64,000 nt of DNA, taken from Psychrobacillus glaciei. GTDB taxonomy: Bacteria; Bacillota; Bacilli; Bacillales_A; Planococcaceae. The stretch is taken from NCBI RefSeq assembly GCF_008973485.1, contig NZ_CP031223.1:3162001-3226000 (forward strand). Direction: 5' to 3'. Numbering within the stretch: the stretch's first letter is position 1; each line of letters opens with the position of its first letter. This document shows, piece by piece, positions 26,244 to 36,231 of this stretch. Position numbers and translations under genes: made by a program. The notes under the pieces were generated by a model. It was not told where the DNA came from and did not search any database. It saw nothing but the letters and a program-made list of their open reading frames with translations.

Positions 26244-27245
26244 ATGACACTATTAAACCGTCTAAAATCAGGGGATAAGATTGGGATCTATTCGCCTTCA
26301 TCTCCTATCACTTATTCTTCCCCGAAACGATTTGAAAGAGCCAAGTCTTTTTTAGAATTGAAAGGCTTTGAAGTTGTAGAGGGAAATCTAACCGGCAAGC
26401 ATGATTTTTACCGCTCCGGGACTATTGAAGAACGCGCGAACGAATTAAACGAACTTATTAGAAATCCAGATATTCGTTGTATTATGTCTACAATTGGTGG
26501 TACAAATTCCAATGCACTTCTGCCTTATATTGATTATGATGCTTTTAAGAAGGATCCAAAAATCATGATTGGTTATTCGGATGCTACTGCTATTTTGTTA
26601 GGAATCTATGCACAAACAGGAATACCAACGTTTTATGGTCCGGCACTTGTCCCTTCTTTTGGCGAATTCGAGCCTTTTCTTCATTATACATACGACTATT
26701 TTAGTGAAATGTTAATAGAAGAACAGCAGATTCCATTTACTTTTCCAATCCCTCCATACTGGACTGATGAGCCATTAAATTGGGAAGTTAAAACAGAGGA
26801 CAAGCAGCTGAGAACCAATGATTGGATTTGTGTAAACGAAGGTACTTCACAAGGAAGATTAATTGGTGGAAATTTAAATACGATGCACGGTATATGGGGG
26901 AGTCCATATATGCCTACTATTCAAGAGGGCGATATTCTTTTAATAGAAGATACGATGAAAACAGCTGCGGTTGTGGAAAAGAATTTGAATCTCTTAAAAT
27001 TAAACGGTGTGTTCAATCGTGTTTCTGGAATTATACTTGGAAAACATGAACTGTTTGATGACCAAGGAACTGGTAGAAAGCCGTATGACATTTTAGTTGA
27101 AACAATTGGGAATACTACTATTCCGATTCTTGCGGACTTTGATTGTTGCCATACACATCCAATGCTAACTATGCCTATCGGAAGAAATGTGAAGCTGGAT
27201 GCAACAAATATGGAAGTAACCATGATGGAGCAGTGGATAAAATAA
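26244..27245 (+). CDS. S66 family peptidase (LD-carboxypeptidase / MccF-like)
   Basis: Protein of 333 residues. It starts LKSGDKIGIYSPSSPI as S66 enzymes do. The nucleophile Ser is in GYSDAT (about residue 112), a Glu in LLIEDT (about 235) and the His in CCHTHPM (about 303). S66 enzymes either trim murein tetrapeptides or, in the MccF branch, cleave microcin C-like toxins; the length and family spacing fit MccF-like. AAGGAG precedes the start. The stop overlaps the HAD gene start (TAATG). Confidence 0.85.
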   Translation: MTLLNRLKSGDKIGIYSPSSPITYSSPKRFERAKSFLELKGFEVVEGNLTGKHDFYRSGTIEERANELNELIRNPDIRCIMSTIGGTNSNALLPYIDYDAFKKDPKIMIGYSDATAILLGIYAQTGIPTFYGPALVPSFGEFEPFLHYTYDYFSEMLIEEQQIPFTFPIPPYWTDEPLNWEVKTEDKQLRTNDWICVNEGTSQGRLIGGNLNTMHGIWGSPYMPTIQEGDILLIEDTMKTAAVVEKNLNLLKLNGVFNRVSGIILGKHELFDDQGTGRKPYDILVETIGNTTIPILADFDCCHTHPMLTMPIGRNVKLDATNMEVTMMEQWIK

Positions 27246-27772
27246 TGGAAATTCAAGCTGTATTTATTGATAGAGACGGGACTATTGGTGGTACTGGTCA
27301 TTTTATTCATCCAAAGGACTTCAAGCCTTATGATTTTAGTAATGATGCCTTCCAATTACTTCAGAGTCATGGAATCAAAACATTTGCGCTCACGAATCAA
27401 CATCGAATAAGTCGAGGAGAGGACTTACTTAATGAGTTTCAAGAGGAGTTTAAATCTTATGGGTTGAATGATGCATTTATTTGTCCTCACAGTGAGAATG
27501 CTGATTGTCATTGCCATAAACCAAAACCAGGAATGTTATTAGAGGCTGCATGGAAATACAATTTAGACCTAAAACAATGTGTTGTTATTGGAGATGTTGG
27601 GTCAACTGATATGTTGGCAGCTCATGCAGTTGGAGCTTTGAAAATATTAGTGTTGACTGGTTGGGGAAAAAATTCTCTAGAACAATATCGACATTCTTGG
27701 AAAGATGTAGATCCCGATTATATTGCAGAAAATTTGTTGGAAGCAGTGCGGTGGCTTTTGAAAATTGATTGA
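27245..27772 (+). CDS. HAD-superfamily phosphatase, GmhB/HisB-N-like
   Basis: Protein of 175 residues. HAD motif I is DRDGTIGG at residue 9, motif II TNQ in FALTNQH, motif III HKPKPGML and motif IV IGDVGSTDM. A Cys/His cluster (CPHSENADCHCH) gives the structural zinc site of the GmhB/HisB-N group. Translationally coupled to the S66 gene by a one-base overlap. Substrate unknown. Confidence 0.82.
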   Translation: MEIQAVFIDRDGTIGGTGHFIHPKDFKPYDFSNDAFQLLQSHGIKTFALTNQHRISRGEDLLNEFQEEFKSYGLNDAFICPHSENADCHCHKPKPGMLLEAAWKYNLDLKQCVVIGDVGSTDMLAAHAVGALKILVLTGWGKNSLEQYRHSWKDVDPDYIAENLLEAVRWLLKID

Positions 27773-27853
27773 TATCCTATCCTTTTGGATTAACCAGGTA
27801 CTAATAATAGTTTATAAGAGACGACTAATTTATTTAACAAAGCGATCATCAAT

Positions 27854-27887
27854 AAAAGGGTATTTTATCTGGATAAAATACCCTTTT
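27854..27887. terminator. terminator after the HAD gene
   Basis: Perfect 16-bp inverted repeat (AAAAGGGTATTTTATC and its complement) with A and T ends; bidirectional. Confidence 0.85.
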
Positions 27888-27950
27888 ACAACTAACCGAG
27901 CAATTATTCCAACTAAAACAGAAATATTTCCAACTAAAAGTATTTTCCGT

Positions 27951-27990
27951 AAAAAATGCAGGGAGGAATGCAATCTTCCCTGCATTTTTA
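27951..27990. terminator. terminator after the NUDIX gene
   Basis: AAAAATGCAGGGA pairs with TCCCTGCATTTTT, located on the 3' side of the minus-strand NUDIX gene. Confidence 0.8.
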
Positions 27991-28034
27991 TGAAAATTCT
28001 CGATATTTTGATTGTAAATCCTGCGATGCCTCAC

Positions 28035-28787
28035 TTATACCTCTACATACTTCCTCAAAATCGGCTCCAAGTAGTCTTCTTTTAGCGATAGGTCATTCTG
28101 AATAAATGTTTCTACGCTCTCTCTATCCAGCGAGACTAAAAGAAATTCCTCGAATTCAGGTTGTTCTCCTTTTTCTATTAGACTCTGATTGTGTCTTTCG
28201 AATAATATATACAATTCTTCGGCAGTATAGTCAACTTTCAGTTCGAACATCACTGCCCAAGAATCATATGTCCCTTTACTTTTTACAAATTTAGGAATGA
28301 ATGATTTAGTATAGGCTGATTCAATATGCATGCCCATTTCTTCTTCTAATTCTTTTCCAATACTATTCACCAAGTTGAATACTGATCCATTTAAATCGGA
28401 CTCATCTAATCCCCCACCAGTAAATTGTAATCGTCCAGGTGTCGCTGTATTTAGATTCATCCGCCCGAAGGCTATATGATTATCGTTCGTGATAACGGCT
28501 ACACATGTGAAGATGACCTTGCAAGGATACGAACAATCTTCATGGCGAATCGTATATAAATAGTGTTTATAGTCTGTTTTAACAACAGTTACTTGGAGTT
28601 CATTCACAGTTTTATTGATTTGAGTTATCGTAAATACTTCTCCATTCCGCAAGTGAGGATTTTGCTTTATTTGTGTATCCCAATATTTTTGATGTTGCTC
28701 CCGAATATTTAATGGTAATTGTAAAGCTGTTGAATCATAGGTAACTGTCACTTTAGCTGGCGTTTCTTCGATTAATATAGGCTTCAT
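28035..28787 (-). CDS. NUDIX-domain protein
   Basis: Protein of 250 residues. The NUDIX box is spread from TGGGLDESD to KELEEEMGM (about residues 138-167), with an insertion between Gly and the Glu-rich helix. The N-terminal 90 residues are an extra beta-rich domain. It is expected to be a nucleoside-diphosphate-linked hydrolase. Only 1 base separates it from the fetB stop. A decayed copy of its 3' end is at 25341-25460. Confidence 0.75.
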   Translation of the reverse strand: MKPILIEETPAKVTVTYDSTALQLPLNIREQHQKYWDTQIKQNPHLRNGEVFTITQINKTVNELQVTVVKTDYKHYLYTIRHEDCSYPCKVIFTCVAVITNDNHIAFGRMNLNTATPGRLQFTGGGLDESDLNGSVFNLVNSIGKELEEEMGMHIESAYTKSFIPKFVKSKGTYDSWAVMFELKVDYTAEELYILFERHNQSLIEKGEQPEFEEFLLVSLDRESVETFIQNDLSLKEDYLEPILRKYVEV

Positions 28788-28788
28788 T

Positions 28789-29544
28789 TTATTGCCTCCA
28801 ATTCTTTAATTGCAGATCCTTTGTAAATAAGTTCTTATAGCAAAGCACACTTAGCATCATACTAGTAATTGCGGATGAACTAGTAAATACGAAAATGATT
28901 AAAAGTTGGTAGCGAACCGCTTCCACGGGGTCTGCTCCAGCAATAATCATCCCTGTCATCATACCAGGAAGCTGGACAAGTCCTACCGTTTTCATGGCAT
29001 CAATTGTTGGAATCATACTGAATTTGACGGAACGTTTTAGTACGTCTTGCACAGCTTGTCGACTCGTCGCACCAAGTGAAAGCAATGTTTCGATTTCCCC
29101 TTTCGAGCTTTCCGTTTCCCGTTTTAATTGCGTTAAAAATAAACCACAAGCAACCATTGCATTGCCTATTGTCATCCCGCTCAGTGGAATGATGTATTGA
29201 GGTGTTGCTTCGATAATTTGCAAACTAAGTAAAAGTCCCATCATTAGTATTTCCATCGTTGCAATTGAGAGAATAATCCTCCAAACGACTCCTGTCATGC
29301 CTTTTGCCCTTTTTGCAGCATTTAAAGCAGCAACTACAATCATGATACAAATAATCAATACAATGAAAAGTAAGTGCTTCGATTGAAATACAAATTGAAG
29401 GACATACCCGACCGCTAAGAGCTGAATAGCCGCTCGAATTGTTCCAATTGCAATGTCCATCTCCAAATCAAGCTTTTGCCAAACAGAAACAAGCATCGTT
29501 ATGACCACGAATAATAAGGTGAAACTTAATGCTAATAAACTCAT
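28789..29544 (-). CDS. fetB: FetB/YbbM-type ABC permease
   Basis: Protein of 251 residues with about seven membrane helices. Family signatures include IGTIRAAIQLLAVGYVLQ, IIPLSGMTIGNAM and VQLPGMMTGMIIAGADPVEA of the UPF0014/FetB family. In Escherichia coli FetAB is implicated in iron export. The ATG at 29544 overlaps the fetA stop (ATGA), so the pair is coupled; an ATG 15 bases earlier is less likely. Confidence 0.87.
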   Translation of the reverse strand: MSLLALSFTLLFVVITMLVSVWQKLDLEMDIAIGTIRAAIQLLAVGYVLQFVFQSKHLLFIVLIICIMIVVAALNAAKRAKGMTGVVWRIILSIATMEILMMGLLLSLQIIEATPQYIIPLSGMTIGNAMVACGLFLTQLKRETESSKGEIETLLSLGATSRQAVQDVLKRSVKFSMIPTIDAMKTVGLVQLPGMMTGMIIAGADPVEAVRYQLLIIFVFTSSSAITSMMLSVLCYKNLFTKDLQLKNWRQ

Positions 29545-30266
29545 AATGTCACCGAACAAACCGAGTTTCGATTTTCAAAAAACTGTTTCGTCTTTGTGTC
29601 TATCGTCAATTTTCCGTCTTCCATATACCAAATTCGCTCACTTATCTTCTTTGCTTGCTCCGTATCATGTGTAACCCAAATAAAAGACGTTGCTTCTTCC
29701 ATATGGAGCTTTAATAATAGTTGCTCCACATACTCTTTACTTTGCTGATCCAGTGATGCTGTAACTTCATCAAGAAGTAGAATAGAAGGTTTTAATAATA
29801 GGGAGCGAACTAATGCTACCCTTTGCTTTTCCCCACCAGACAAATCTATTGCTTGTTTTCCCCATTCTAAATGTTCAAGCCCTACATCCTTCATTAGGCA
29901 TCGTGCAGAACTTTCATCAAATGCACGATTATGTAAGTTACTCACAGTTGTTAAATTATCCATAATTGTCCCTGGAAGCATGACTGATTGTTGTGCAACA
30001 TAAGCTATATTCATACGCCAAGCACGAGTATCTATGTCTTTAGTAGAAAGTCCCTTTAACCTAACTTCCCCACTATCGATTGATTCAAGCAGCGCTAGTA
30101 CTCGAAGTAAAGTACTTTTCCCTTGTCCAGATTTACCGAGTAAAGCAATGCGTTCCGGCGACTGTATGGTTGCAGTAATATGAGCAAATAAAAAAGGGCG
30201 GCTATTTTTTTCATTCGTATCCCAATAATTTTTTGTCAAATTCTTCAATTCCAATAAAGCCTTCAT
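29541..30266 (-). CDS. fetA: FetA/YbbL-type ABC transporter ATPase
   Basis: Protein of 241 residues. Walker A GKSGQGKST, signature LSGGEKQRVALVRS, Walker B ILLLDEVTAS, switch His in WVTHDTEQ. It is the partner of the FetB permease. The start MKALLELKNL overlaps the stop of the GNAT gene by 4 bases, so GNAT-fetA-fetB form an operon. Confidence 0.88.
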   Translation of the reverse strand: MKALLELKNLTKNYWDTNEKNSRPFLFAHITATIQSPERIALLGKSGQGKSTLLRVLALLESIDSGEVRLKGLSTKDIDTRAWRMNIAYVAQQSVMLPGTIMDNLTTVSNLHNRAFDESSARCLMKDVGLEHLEWGKQAIDLSGGEKQRVALVRSLLLKPSILLLDEVTASLDQQSKEYVEQLLLKLHMEEATSFIWVTHDTEQAKKISERIWYMEDGKLTIDTKTKQFFENRNSVCSVTL

Positions 30267-30790
30267 ACACGTTCTTCCCATTCTTCTCTCAATATTCCCA
30301 TTCGAATAGAGTCATAATATAACCCATTATAGAAAAAACATTTGCGAAGTCGCGCTTCCATTGTCATGCCTAACTTCTCACCAACTTTAATCATTCGATC
30401 GTTTCCAGACCAAGTTGTATAGCCAATTCGTACAAGTGGTAGGTCATTGAATAAATGCGTGATCCACATACGGATGGCTGCAGTTCCTATTCCACCATTC
30501 CAAAATGCTGGTTCATAAATGATTATTCCCATTTCAAGCCAAAGGGAAGCTTCATGCTCCCAGTAGTAACATAATGATCCCACTAGCAATTCATCCACAC
30601 AAATACCCCAGAAATCTTCCTGATTTATATATTGATCTTTTTTCTCTAAGAATTGTTCTAATGTTTTCGGCTCATAAGGAATATAAGGGGCATCCCATTT
30701 TTTCCATTCTGGTGATGTTTCTTTTGCACTAAGTTCCCATAGTCGCAGGATTTCTTCTTCTACTACAGGTCTGATTGTTACTTCTTTCAA
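30263..30790 (-). CDS. GNAT acetyltransferase, RimJ/RimL type
   Basis: Protein of 175 residues (KEVTIRPVVEEEILRLWEL start). Acetyl-CoA loop AFWNGGIGTAAIRMWI and the SGNDRMIKVGEKLGM helix are typical of YoaA/RimJ-like acetyltransferases. Substrate unknown. Coupled to fetA by a 4-base overlap. Confidence 0.85.
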   Translation of the reverse strand: MKEVTIRPVVEEEILRLWELSAKETSPEWKKWDAPYIPYEPKTLEQFLEKKDQYINQEDFWGICVDELLVGSLCYYWEHEASLWLEMGIIIYEPAFWNGGIGTAAIRMWITHLFNDLPLVRIGYTTWSGNDRMIKVGEKLGMTMEARLRKCFFYNGLYYDSIRMGILREEWEERV

Positions 30791-30917
30791 TTCTATGCCC
30801 CCAACCTATTCGTATTTACCTAATTTTATCACAATATCGATAATATAGACTGTTCCCTTCATATACTTAATTGTGGTAGATTGTTGTATAACATAATAAT
30901 AAGGAGTGACACAAACA

Positions 30918-32273
30918 TTGGGTGGAAATCAGCAATTACAACGTGGGTTGGAACAAAGACATATCACCTTAATGTCTTTAGGTGCAGCTATTGGGGTCGG
31001 TTTATTTTTAGGTTCCGCTACAGCTATTAGACTAGCAGGACCTGCAATTCTTATTTCATACATAATTGGTGGCTTTGCTATTCTAATTATCATGCGTGCA
31101 CTTGGAGAGATGGCTGTGCACAATCCAGTTGCAGGCTCATTCAGTAGATACGCAAAAGATTATTTAGGTCCTCTTGCTGGGTATATTACAGGTTGGAATT
31201 ACTGGTTTTTATGGGTAGTTACTTGTATGGCAGAGATTACAGCAGTCGGCGTTTATATGAAAATGTGGTATCCAGGCACTCCAAGCTGGATTTGGGCATT
31301 AGCCGCACTTGTCATTATGACAATGGTGAATTTAATCGCGGTGAAAGCATATGGAGAGTTTGAGTTTTGGTTTGCTCTTATTAAAATTGTTGCCATTTTA
31401 GCTATGATTTTTGTTGGTCTAGGTGTCATCATTTTTGGAATTGGCAATGGCGGAGTTGCTGTTGGTATTAGTAATTTATGGTCGCATGGTGGTTTTGCTC
31501 CTAATGGTATCAAAGGTATTTTAATGTCCTTACAAATGGTGATGTTCGCTTATTTAGGCGTTGAAATGATTGGTGTAACAGCAGGAGAGGCAAAAAATCC
31601 AAAAACGGTCATTCCTCGTGCGATTGATACTGTTTTTTGGAGAATCTTATTATTTTATGTAGGTGCATTATTCGTTATTATGTCTATTTATCCATGGAAC
31701 GAGATTGGTAATAATGGAAGTCCATTCGTCTTAATGTTTGAGAAAATTGGAATTGGACCAGCTGCTGGTATCATTAACTTTGTTGTATTAACGGCAGCAT
31801 TATCTAGCTGCAATAGTGGGATCTTCAGTACGGGTCGTATGTTATTTAATTTAGCTGAACAAAAGCAAGCTTCTGCTTCTTTCAAGAAAATTAGTAGTAC
31901 TGGCGTTCCTTCTAAAGCAATCATGTTCTCAGCGGCATTATTACTAGTAGGAGTGATCTTGAACTATCTAGTTCCAGAAAAAGTATTTATATGGGTTACA
32001 AGTATCTCAACATTCGGCGCTGTCTGGACATGGGGAATTATTTTATTGTCTCAATTAAAATTTCGCAAAAAACTTTCAAAAGGTGAAGTTTCGAGATTAA
32101 CTTATAAAGCATTATTCTATCCATTAGGGTCGTATGTAGCACTCGCCTTCTTAATATTAGTGCTCGGTCTCATGGCATACTTTCCAGAAACACGAATTGC
32201 GTTAATCGTGGGACCAATATGGATTATTGGATTAGTGTTTGTCTATTTTAAAAATGGGTTCGATAAGCGATAA
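30918..32273 (+). CDS. amino acid permease (APC family)
   Basis: Protein of 451 residues with twelve membrane segments. The N-terminal GLEQRHITLMSLGAAIGVGL and the LMSLQMVMFAYLGVEMIGV region are hallmarks of the AAT/ProY/AlaP group of APC permeases. Proton-coupled uptake of an amino acid (Pro, Ala/Ser, His or aromatic) is likely. AAGGAG lies 11 bases before TTG 30918; a GTG at 30906 overlaps that ribosome binding site and is less likely. Confidence 0.88.
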   Translation: MGGNQQLQRGLEQRHITLMSLGAAIGVGLFLGSATAIRLAGPAILISYIIGGFAILIIMRALGEMAVHNPVAGSFSRYAKDYLGPLAGYITGWNYWFLWVVTCMAEITAVGVYMKMWYPGTPSWIWALAALVIMTMVNLIAVKAYGEFEFWFALIKIVAILAMIFVGLGVIIFGIGNGGVAVGISNLWSHGGFAPNGIKGILMSLQMVMFAYLGVEMIGVTAGEAKNPKTVIPRAIDTVFWRILLFYVGALFVIMSIYPWNEIGNNGSPFVLMFEKIGIGPAAGIINFVVLTAALSSCNSGIFSTGRMLFNLAEQKQASASFKKISSTGVPSKAIMFSAALLLVGVILNYLVPEKVFIWVTSISTFGAVWTWGIILLSQLKFRKKLSKGEVSRLTYKALFYPLGSYVALAFLILVLGLMAYFPETRIALIVGPIWIIGLVFVYFKNGFDKR

Positions 32274-32407
32274 CTATTAATAAATGGTACGCAAACTAAC
32301 CGTAAATTCGTAATAAAGTAGCCTATAAACATAAAATTATGACGCACCAAATCACCATTTTCCAGTTGATCATCCGATTATTGGAGTTCATCATCCGATC
32401 CACCCAG

Positions 32408-32445
32408 AAAAGCCCTTCATTTCACATTAGAAATGAAGGGCTTTT
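32408..32445. terminator. shared bidirectional terminator
   Basis: Perfect AAAAGCCCTTCATTTC inverted repeat between the convergent permease and S9 peptidase genes. Confidence 0.88.
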
Positions 32446-32453
32446 CTATACTC

Positions 32454-34430
32454 TTAAATGTATTTCTCAAACCATCCAGTAATTTGCTCTAATCGAGTCA
32501 ATCGTAAATTTGGTAAACCAGTACGTGATAAATTGTGGTCTGCTTGAGGGAAACGGACGAAGCTTGTTTCTTTTCCCATTGCTTTTAATGTAATGTATAG
32601 CTGTTGTCCTTGTTCAATTGGACAACGGTAATCATTTTCGCTATGCAGAATAAGTAAAGGTGTTTCCACATTGGAAGCATATTTTAATGGTGATGCATCC
32701 CAAAGCTTGTTAATATCGGTCATGTCCGCTCCAATTTGCCACGGAGTAAAATAATACCCAATATCGGATACTCCGTAAAAACTAACCCAGTTGGATATAG
32801 ATCGCTGTGTTACAGCAGCTTTAAAACGATTCGTATGCCCAACAATCCAGTTCGTCATAAATCCACCGTAACTTCCTCCAGTTACACCAAGTCGAGTTTC
32901 ATCAATCCAGTCGTTTTCTTTTAACACATAATCTAGACCTGCCATTATATCCTCATAATCTCCGCCACCATAATCTCCGCGAACACCGTCAACAAATGCT
33001 TGACTATAGCCATGACTTCCACGTGGATTCACATATAAAACGCCATATCCTTTTGCAGCTAATAACTGAAGTTCATGGAAAAATGTATTTCCGTACATAG
33101 CATGTGGCCCTCCATGTATTTCAACTACAAAAGGATACTTTTTCCCTTCCTCATATCCTGCAGGCTTCATCAACCAGCCATGCACATCCCATTCATCAGC
33201 ACCTTTATATACAATAACTTCTGGTTCGACAAGTTCAGTATCATTTACAAGGTCTTTATTAAACTGTGTAAGTACATTTCTTTCACCAGTCGTCAAATTC
33301 TGCTTAAATAATTCCCCGGGAAATATTGGGTTGCTTATTGTCAGAAGTGCGTACGTACCAGATGCATCAACATCATATCCATAGACATGTTCATCTTCTC
33401 CAGTAGCTGGATATAATTCACCTTCTAATGAAGCGAAATAAAGGCGAACATCCCCCATAGTCGATACTTGGAAATATAAATGGTTATCAGCTGTCCATAC
33501 GACATCTGGCGCACTTGCCCCTTGTTGAAAGTCTGCTACAGAAAGATCACCAACAGGCGCATCAAGTCCTTCTGTTAATACATGACGATTCCCTGAGTTC
33601 ACTTCATATACATAGACCTCTGAATGCGTCGCGTTTTGAAAAGTTCGTTGCATTCCAACAAATGCAATATACTGATCATCCTTCGAAAAAGAAGCGCCAC
33701 CAAAGTAGCCATCTTCATTTATTATTTCAGTTTCTTCCTTCGTTTCTGCATCTACAAGATACATGGGTTGGCGGAATGAAAAATCTTGCTTCTCTTCACG
33801 ATTCACACCAATTATAAGTTTCTTTCCATCATGAGAAACGGCTTGTAAATTATAGTTAAAGTTGCCTTCTGTAAATTGAATAATTTCTTCTGAATCTAAC
33901 GTAATGCATCCAATATGGTTATACATATCTTTAGGTAAAAGACCTGCTCCATCTGCATGGTATTTCATTTTGTCTACAACATATGCTTCTGGCAATTTCT
34001 TTTCTTCTTTTTCCGGTTCATCTGTCCACTTTCTTCCTTCTTTTAAAGTAGCAGAAAACCAAATTTTTGTTCCACAAGGGGACCAAAGAAAACTAGAAAC
34101 CCCATGTTCTAAATCAGTTACTTTCTTCGCTTCTCCACCACTTGCTGGAAGAATATAGATTTGACTCTTCTCTTCTCGATTAGATAGAAAAGCGATATAT
34201 CTTCCATCATTCGACCACTGAGGAGAAGATACGCGTTCTTTCTTATATGTCCACTGAGTAATTTCTTCTGTTTCCATATTTAAATGATATAAATATGCAT
34301 AGTATTTATTATCCTTTTCATTCATTTGTGTTCGAATAAATACTGCTTCTTTTCCATTAGGTGCTAGTACAGGGCTTGCAATAGAATGCAGTTCAAATAA
34401 ATCGTTTACCTCTAATTTTCTCTTTGTCAT
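32454..34430 (-). CDS. S9 family prolyl oligopeptidase-like peptidase (acylaminoacyl-peptidase type)
   Basis: Protein of 658 residues. The first 400 residues form a WD40-like beta-propeller with repeated SPQWSNDGRYIAFLSNR-type units. The C-terminal alpha/beta hydrolase domain has the nucleophile in GGSYGGFMTNW (about residue 520), the Asp in SENDYRCP and the His in ADHNLS. Cytoplasmic serine peptidase acting on short peptides. Monocistronic. Confidence 0.9.
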   Translation of the reverse strand: MTKRKLEVNDLFELHSIASPVLAPNGKEAVFIRTQMNEKDNKYYAYLYHLNMETEEITQWTYKKERVSSPQWSNDGRYIAFLSNREEKSQIYILPASGGEAKKVTDLEHGVSSFLWSPCGTKIWFSATLKEGRKWTDEPEKEEKKLPEAYVVDKMKYHADGAGLLPKDMYNHIGCITLDSEEIIQFTEGNFNYNLQAVSHDGKKLIIGVNREEKQDFSFRQPMYLVDAETKEETEIINEDGYFGGASFSKDDQYIAFVGMQRTFQNATHSEVYVYEVNSGNRHVLTEGLDAPVGDLSVADFQQGASAPDVVWTADNHLYFQVSTMGDVRLYFASLEGELYPATGEDEHVYGYDVDASGTYALLTISNPIFPGELFKQNLTTGERNVLTQFNKDLVNDTELVEPEVIVYKGADEWDVHGWLMKPAGYEEGKKYPFVVEIHGGPHAMYGNTFFHELQLLAAKGYGVLYVNPRGSHGYSQAFVDGVRGDYGGGDYEDIMAGLDYVLKENDWIDETRLGVTGGSYGGFMTNWIVGHTNRFKAAVTQRSISNWVSFYGVSDIGYYFTPWQIGADMTDINKLWDASPLKYASNVETPLLILHSENDYRCPIEQGQQLYITLKAMGKETSFVRFPQADHNLSRTGLPNLRLTRLEQITGWFEKYI

Positions 34431-34504
34431 AAATATATCCTCACTTTCAATATCCTTCTTTGTTTTATTTCGACATTCGAAATCATTTCCCTGCTTACTA
34501 CATA

Positions 34505-34540
34505 AAAAAACTACTCCTTTTTTTGGGAGTAGCCTACTAT
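34505..34540 (-). terminator. terminator after the acyl-CoA ligase gene
   Basis: CTACTCCC stem with a T-rich loop, followed by TTTTTTTATG on the minus strand. Confidence 0.75.
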
Positions 34541-34544
34541 TCTA

Positions 34545-36092
34545 TTAAATAGTTTGTTCTTTTAATGACCGACGTAATATTTTACCTGTCGTGTTTTTAG
34601 GTAGTTCTTCTAAAAACTCGAATTGTTTAGGAAGTTTATATTTTGCTAATTTTTCAACGCAGTAATCATGAAGTTGCTCTTTTGTGAGTGATTGGTCTTT
34701 TTTCACTACGAATGCTAATACTGATTCTCCAAACGTTGGATCTGGAACACCAACTACAGCAGCTTCTATAATGCCTGGATGTTCAAATAAAACTTCCTCT
34801 ACTTCACGCGGATATACATTATATCCTCCAACAATAATCATATCTTTCTTGCGGTCGACAATATAGAAATATCCTTCTTCATCTTGTCTTGCAAGGTCCC
34901 CAGTATATAGCCAACCGTCCCGGATCGTATTTTCCGTTTCCTCTGGCATTTTATAATACCCCTTCATAACATTAGGGCCTCTCACTATTAACTCCCCAAC
35001 TTCTCCTACCGGAACTTCTTCGCCTAGCTCATTCACTACTTTATTTTCAACGTTCACAATGTTAGTCCCAATCGATCCTGGTTTGCGATCACGGTCAATT
35101 GGATTGAAACAAGTTACAGGGGATGCCTCGGATAATCCATAGCCCTCTGAAACGCGAACGTTGAATTTATCTTCAAAATTATGCAGTAACGCTACAGGTA
35201 AAGAAGAACCTCCAGAAATCGCTAAACGTATCGTCGAAAAATCTTCCACTTTTCCTTCTGGGAATTGATATAAAAAATTATACATGGTGGGAACACCCGC
35301 AAATACAGTGGCTTTGCATTCTTTTGCTATAGTGAATACATCCTGTAGGTTAAATCTAGGAACTAATAAAATCGTTGCACCCATTAACAATGGAGCATTT
35401 ACAACAACCGTAAGTGCAAAAACATGAAACACTGGAAGTGTCGCAATGATTCGATCCTCCGGTTTGAAACTCAGATACTCCGCAACATCGCGAGCATTCG
35501 AATAGACATTTTTATATGTAAGCATCGCACCTTTTGGTTGACCAGTTGTCCCGGAAGTATACAAAATTACTGCGTTGTCATCGTCTAAAACTTCTACTGG
35601 TTCAGCATTTGGTGAACTGTTACTTATTAACAATGTAAACGATTTCACTTTACCTTTTAAAGAATCAGGTAATGCTTTTAATTTATCTGCTGTATCTGGT
35701 TGTGTTTCACAAATGATATAGTTTTCGACAGTTGTAAATATATCCTCTCCCTTTTCAACTAATGGCAGTAATGCGTCTAATGCAATAATCGCTTTTGCAT
35801 CACTATTCTTTACAATATAGCTAATTTCCTCTGACGTATAAATGGGGTTAATCGGAACTGCGGTTGCCCCGATACGCATAGTTGCATACAAAGAAATGAG
35901 GAAGTGTGGAGAGTTACCTAATAGAAACCCTACATTATCTCCCTTTTCAATTCCAAGTAATTGAAGTGCGCTTGCAAATCGTTCGACACTTTGTTGAAAT
36001 TCTGCATAAGTAGTATCTCTTCCCATAAAATGATAGGCAACTTTTTCTGGATACTGCGTAGCAATTTGTTGAACATGTGAAACTAAACTCAT
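34545..36092 (-). CDS. lcfB: long-chain fatty-acid-CoA ligase
   Basis: Protein of 515 residues of the ANL superfamily. AMP-binding motif YTSGTTGQPKGAMLTY at about residue 163, then EGYGLSEASP, GWLYTGDLARQDEEG, DRKKDMIIVGGYNVYP and the catalytic Lys region NTTGKILRRSL. It activates fatty acids with ATP and CoA for beta-oxidation. The start MSLVSHV follows GGGAGACGAGAAT. A FadR-type operator lies just upstream, fitting the lcfB gene of Bacillus, though lcfA-like is possible. Confidence 0.88.
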   Translation of the reverse strand: MSLVSHVQQIATQYPEKVAYHFMGRDTTYAEFQQSVERFASALQLLGIEKGDNVGFLLGNSPHFLISLYATMRIGATAVPINPIYTSEEISYIVKNSDAKAIIALDALLPLVEKGEDIFTTVENYIICETQPDTADKLKALPDSLKGKVKSFTLLISNSSPNAEPVEVLDDDNAVILYTSGTTGQPKGAMLTYKNVYSNARDVAEYLSFKPEDRIIATLPVFHVFALTVVVNAPLLMGATILLVPRFNLQDVFTIAKECKATVFAGVPTMYNFLYQFPEGKVEDFSTIRLAISGGSSLPVALLHNFEDKFNVRVSEGYGLSEASPVTCFNPIDRDRKPGSIGTNIVNVENKVVNELGEEVPVGEVGELIVRGPNVMKGYYKMPEETENTIRDGWLYTGDLARQDEEGYFYIVDRKKDMIIVGGYNVYPREVEEVLFEHPGIIEAAVVGVPDPTFGESVLAFVVKKDQSLTKEQLHDYCVEKLAKYKLPKQFEFLEELPKNTTGKILRRSLKEQTI

Positions 36093-36114
36093 ATTCTCGT
36101 CTCCCATCTCAGCT

Positions 36115-36132
36115 TGAATGAATACTCATTCA
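36115..36132 (-). promoter_or_regulatory. FadR-type (TetR family) operator
   Basis: TGAATGAATACTCATTCA is a near-perfect palindrome matching the known Bacillus FadR operator, located 23 bases before the acyl-CoA ligase start. Repression relieved by long-chain acyl-CoA is the expected control. No fadR gene is in the window. Confidence 0.8.
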
Positions 36133-36197
36133 TTATCTATTAATTCATTATATAAAAAAAGTTTAGACTATTCAATGATTAGAGAAATTATTTTATA

Positions 36198-36231
36198 TAA
36201 AATAAAGCACCATGAAAATCATGATGCTTTA
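36198..36231 (-). terminator. terminator overlapping the bceB stop codon
   Basis: AAAGCATCATG pairs with CATGGTGCTTT and TTTTAT follows on the minus strand. The TGA of bceB (36219-36221) lies in the stem. Confidence 0.7.
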
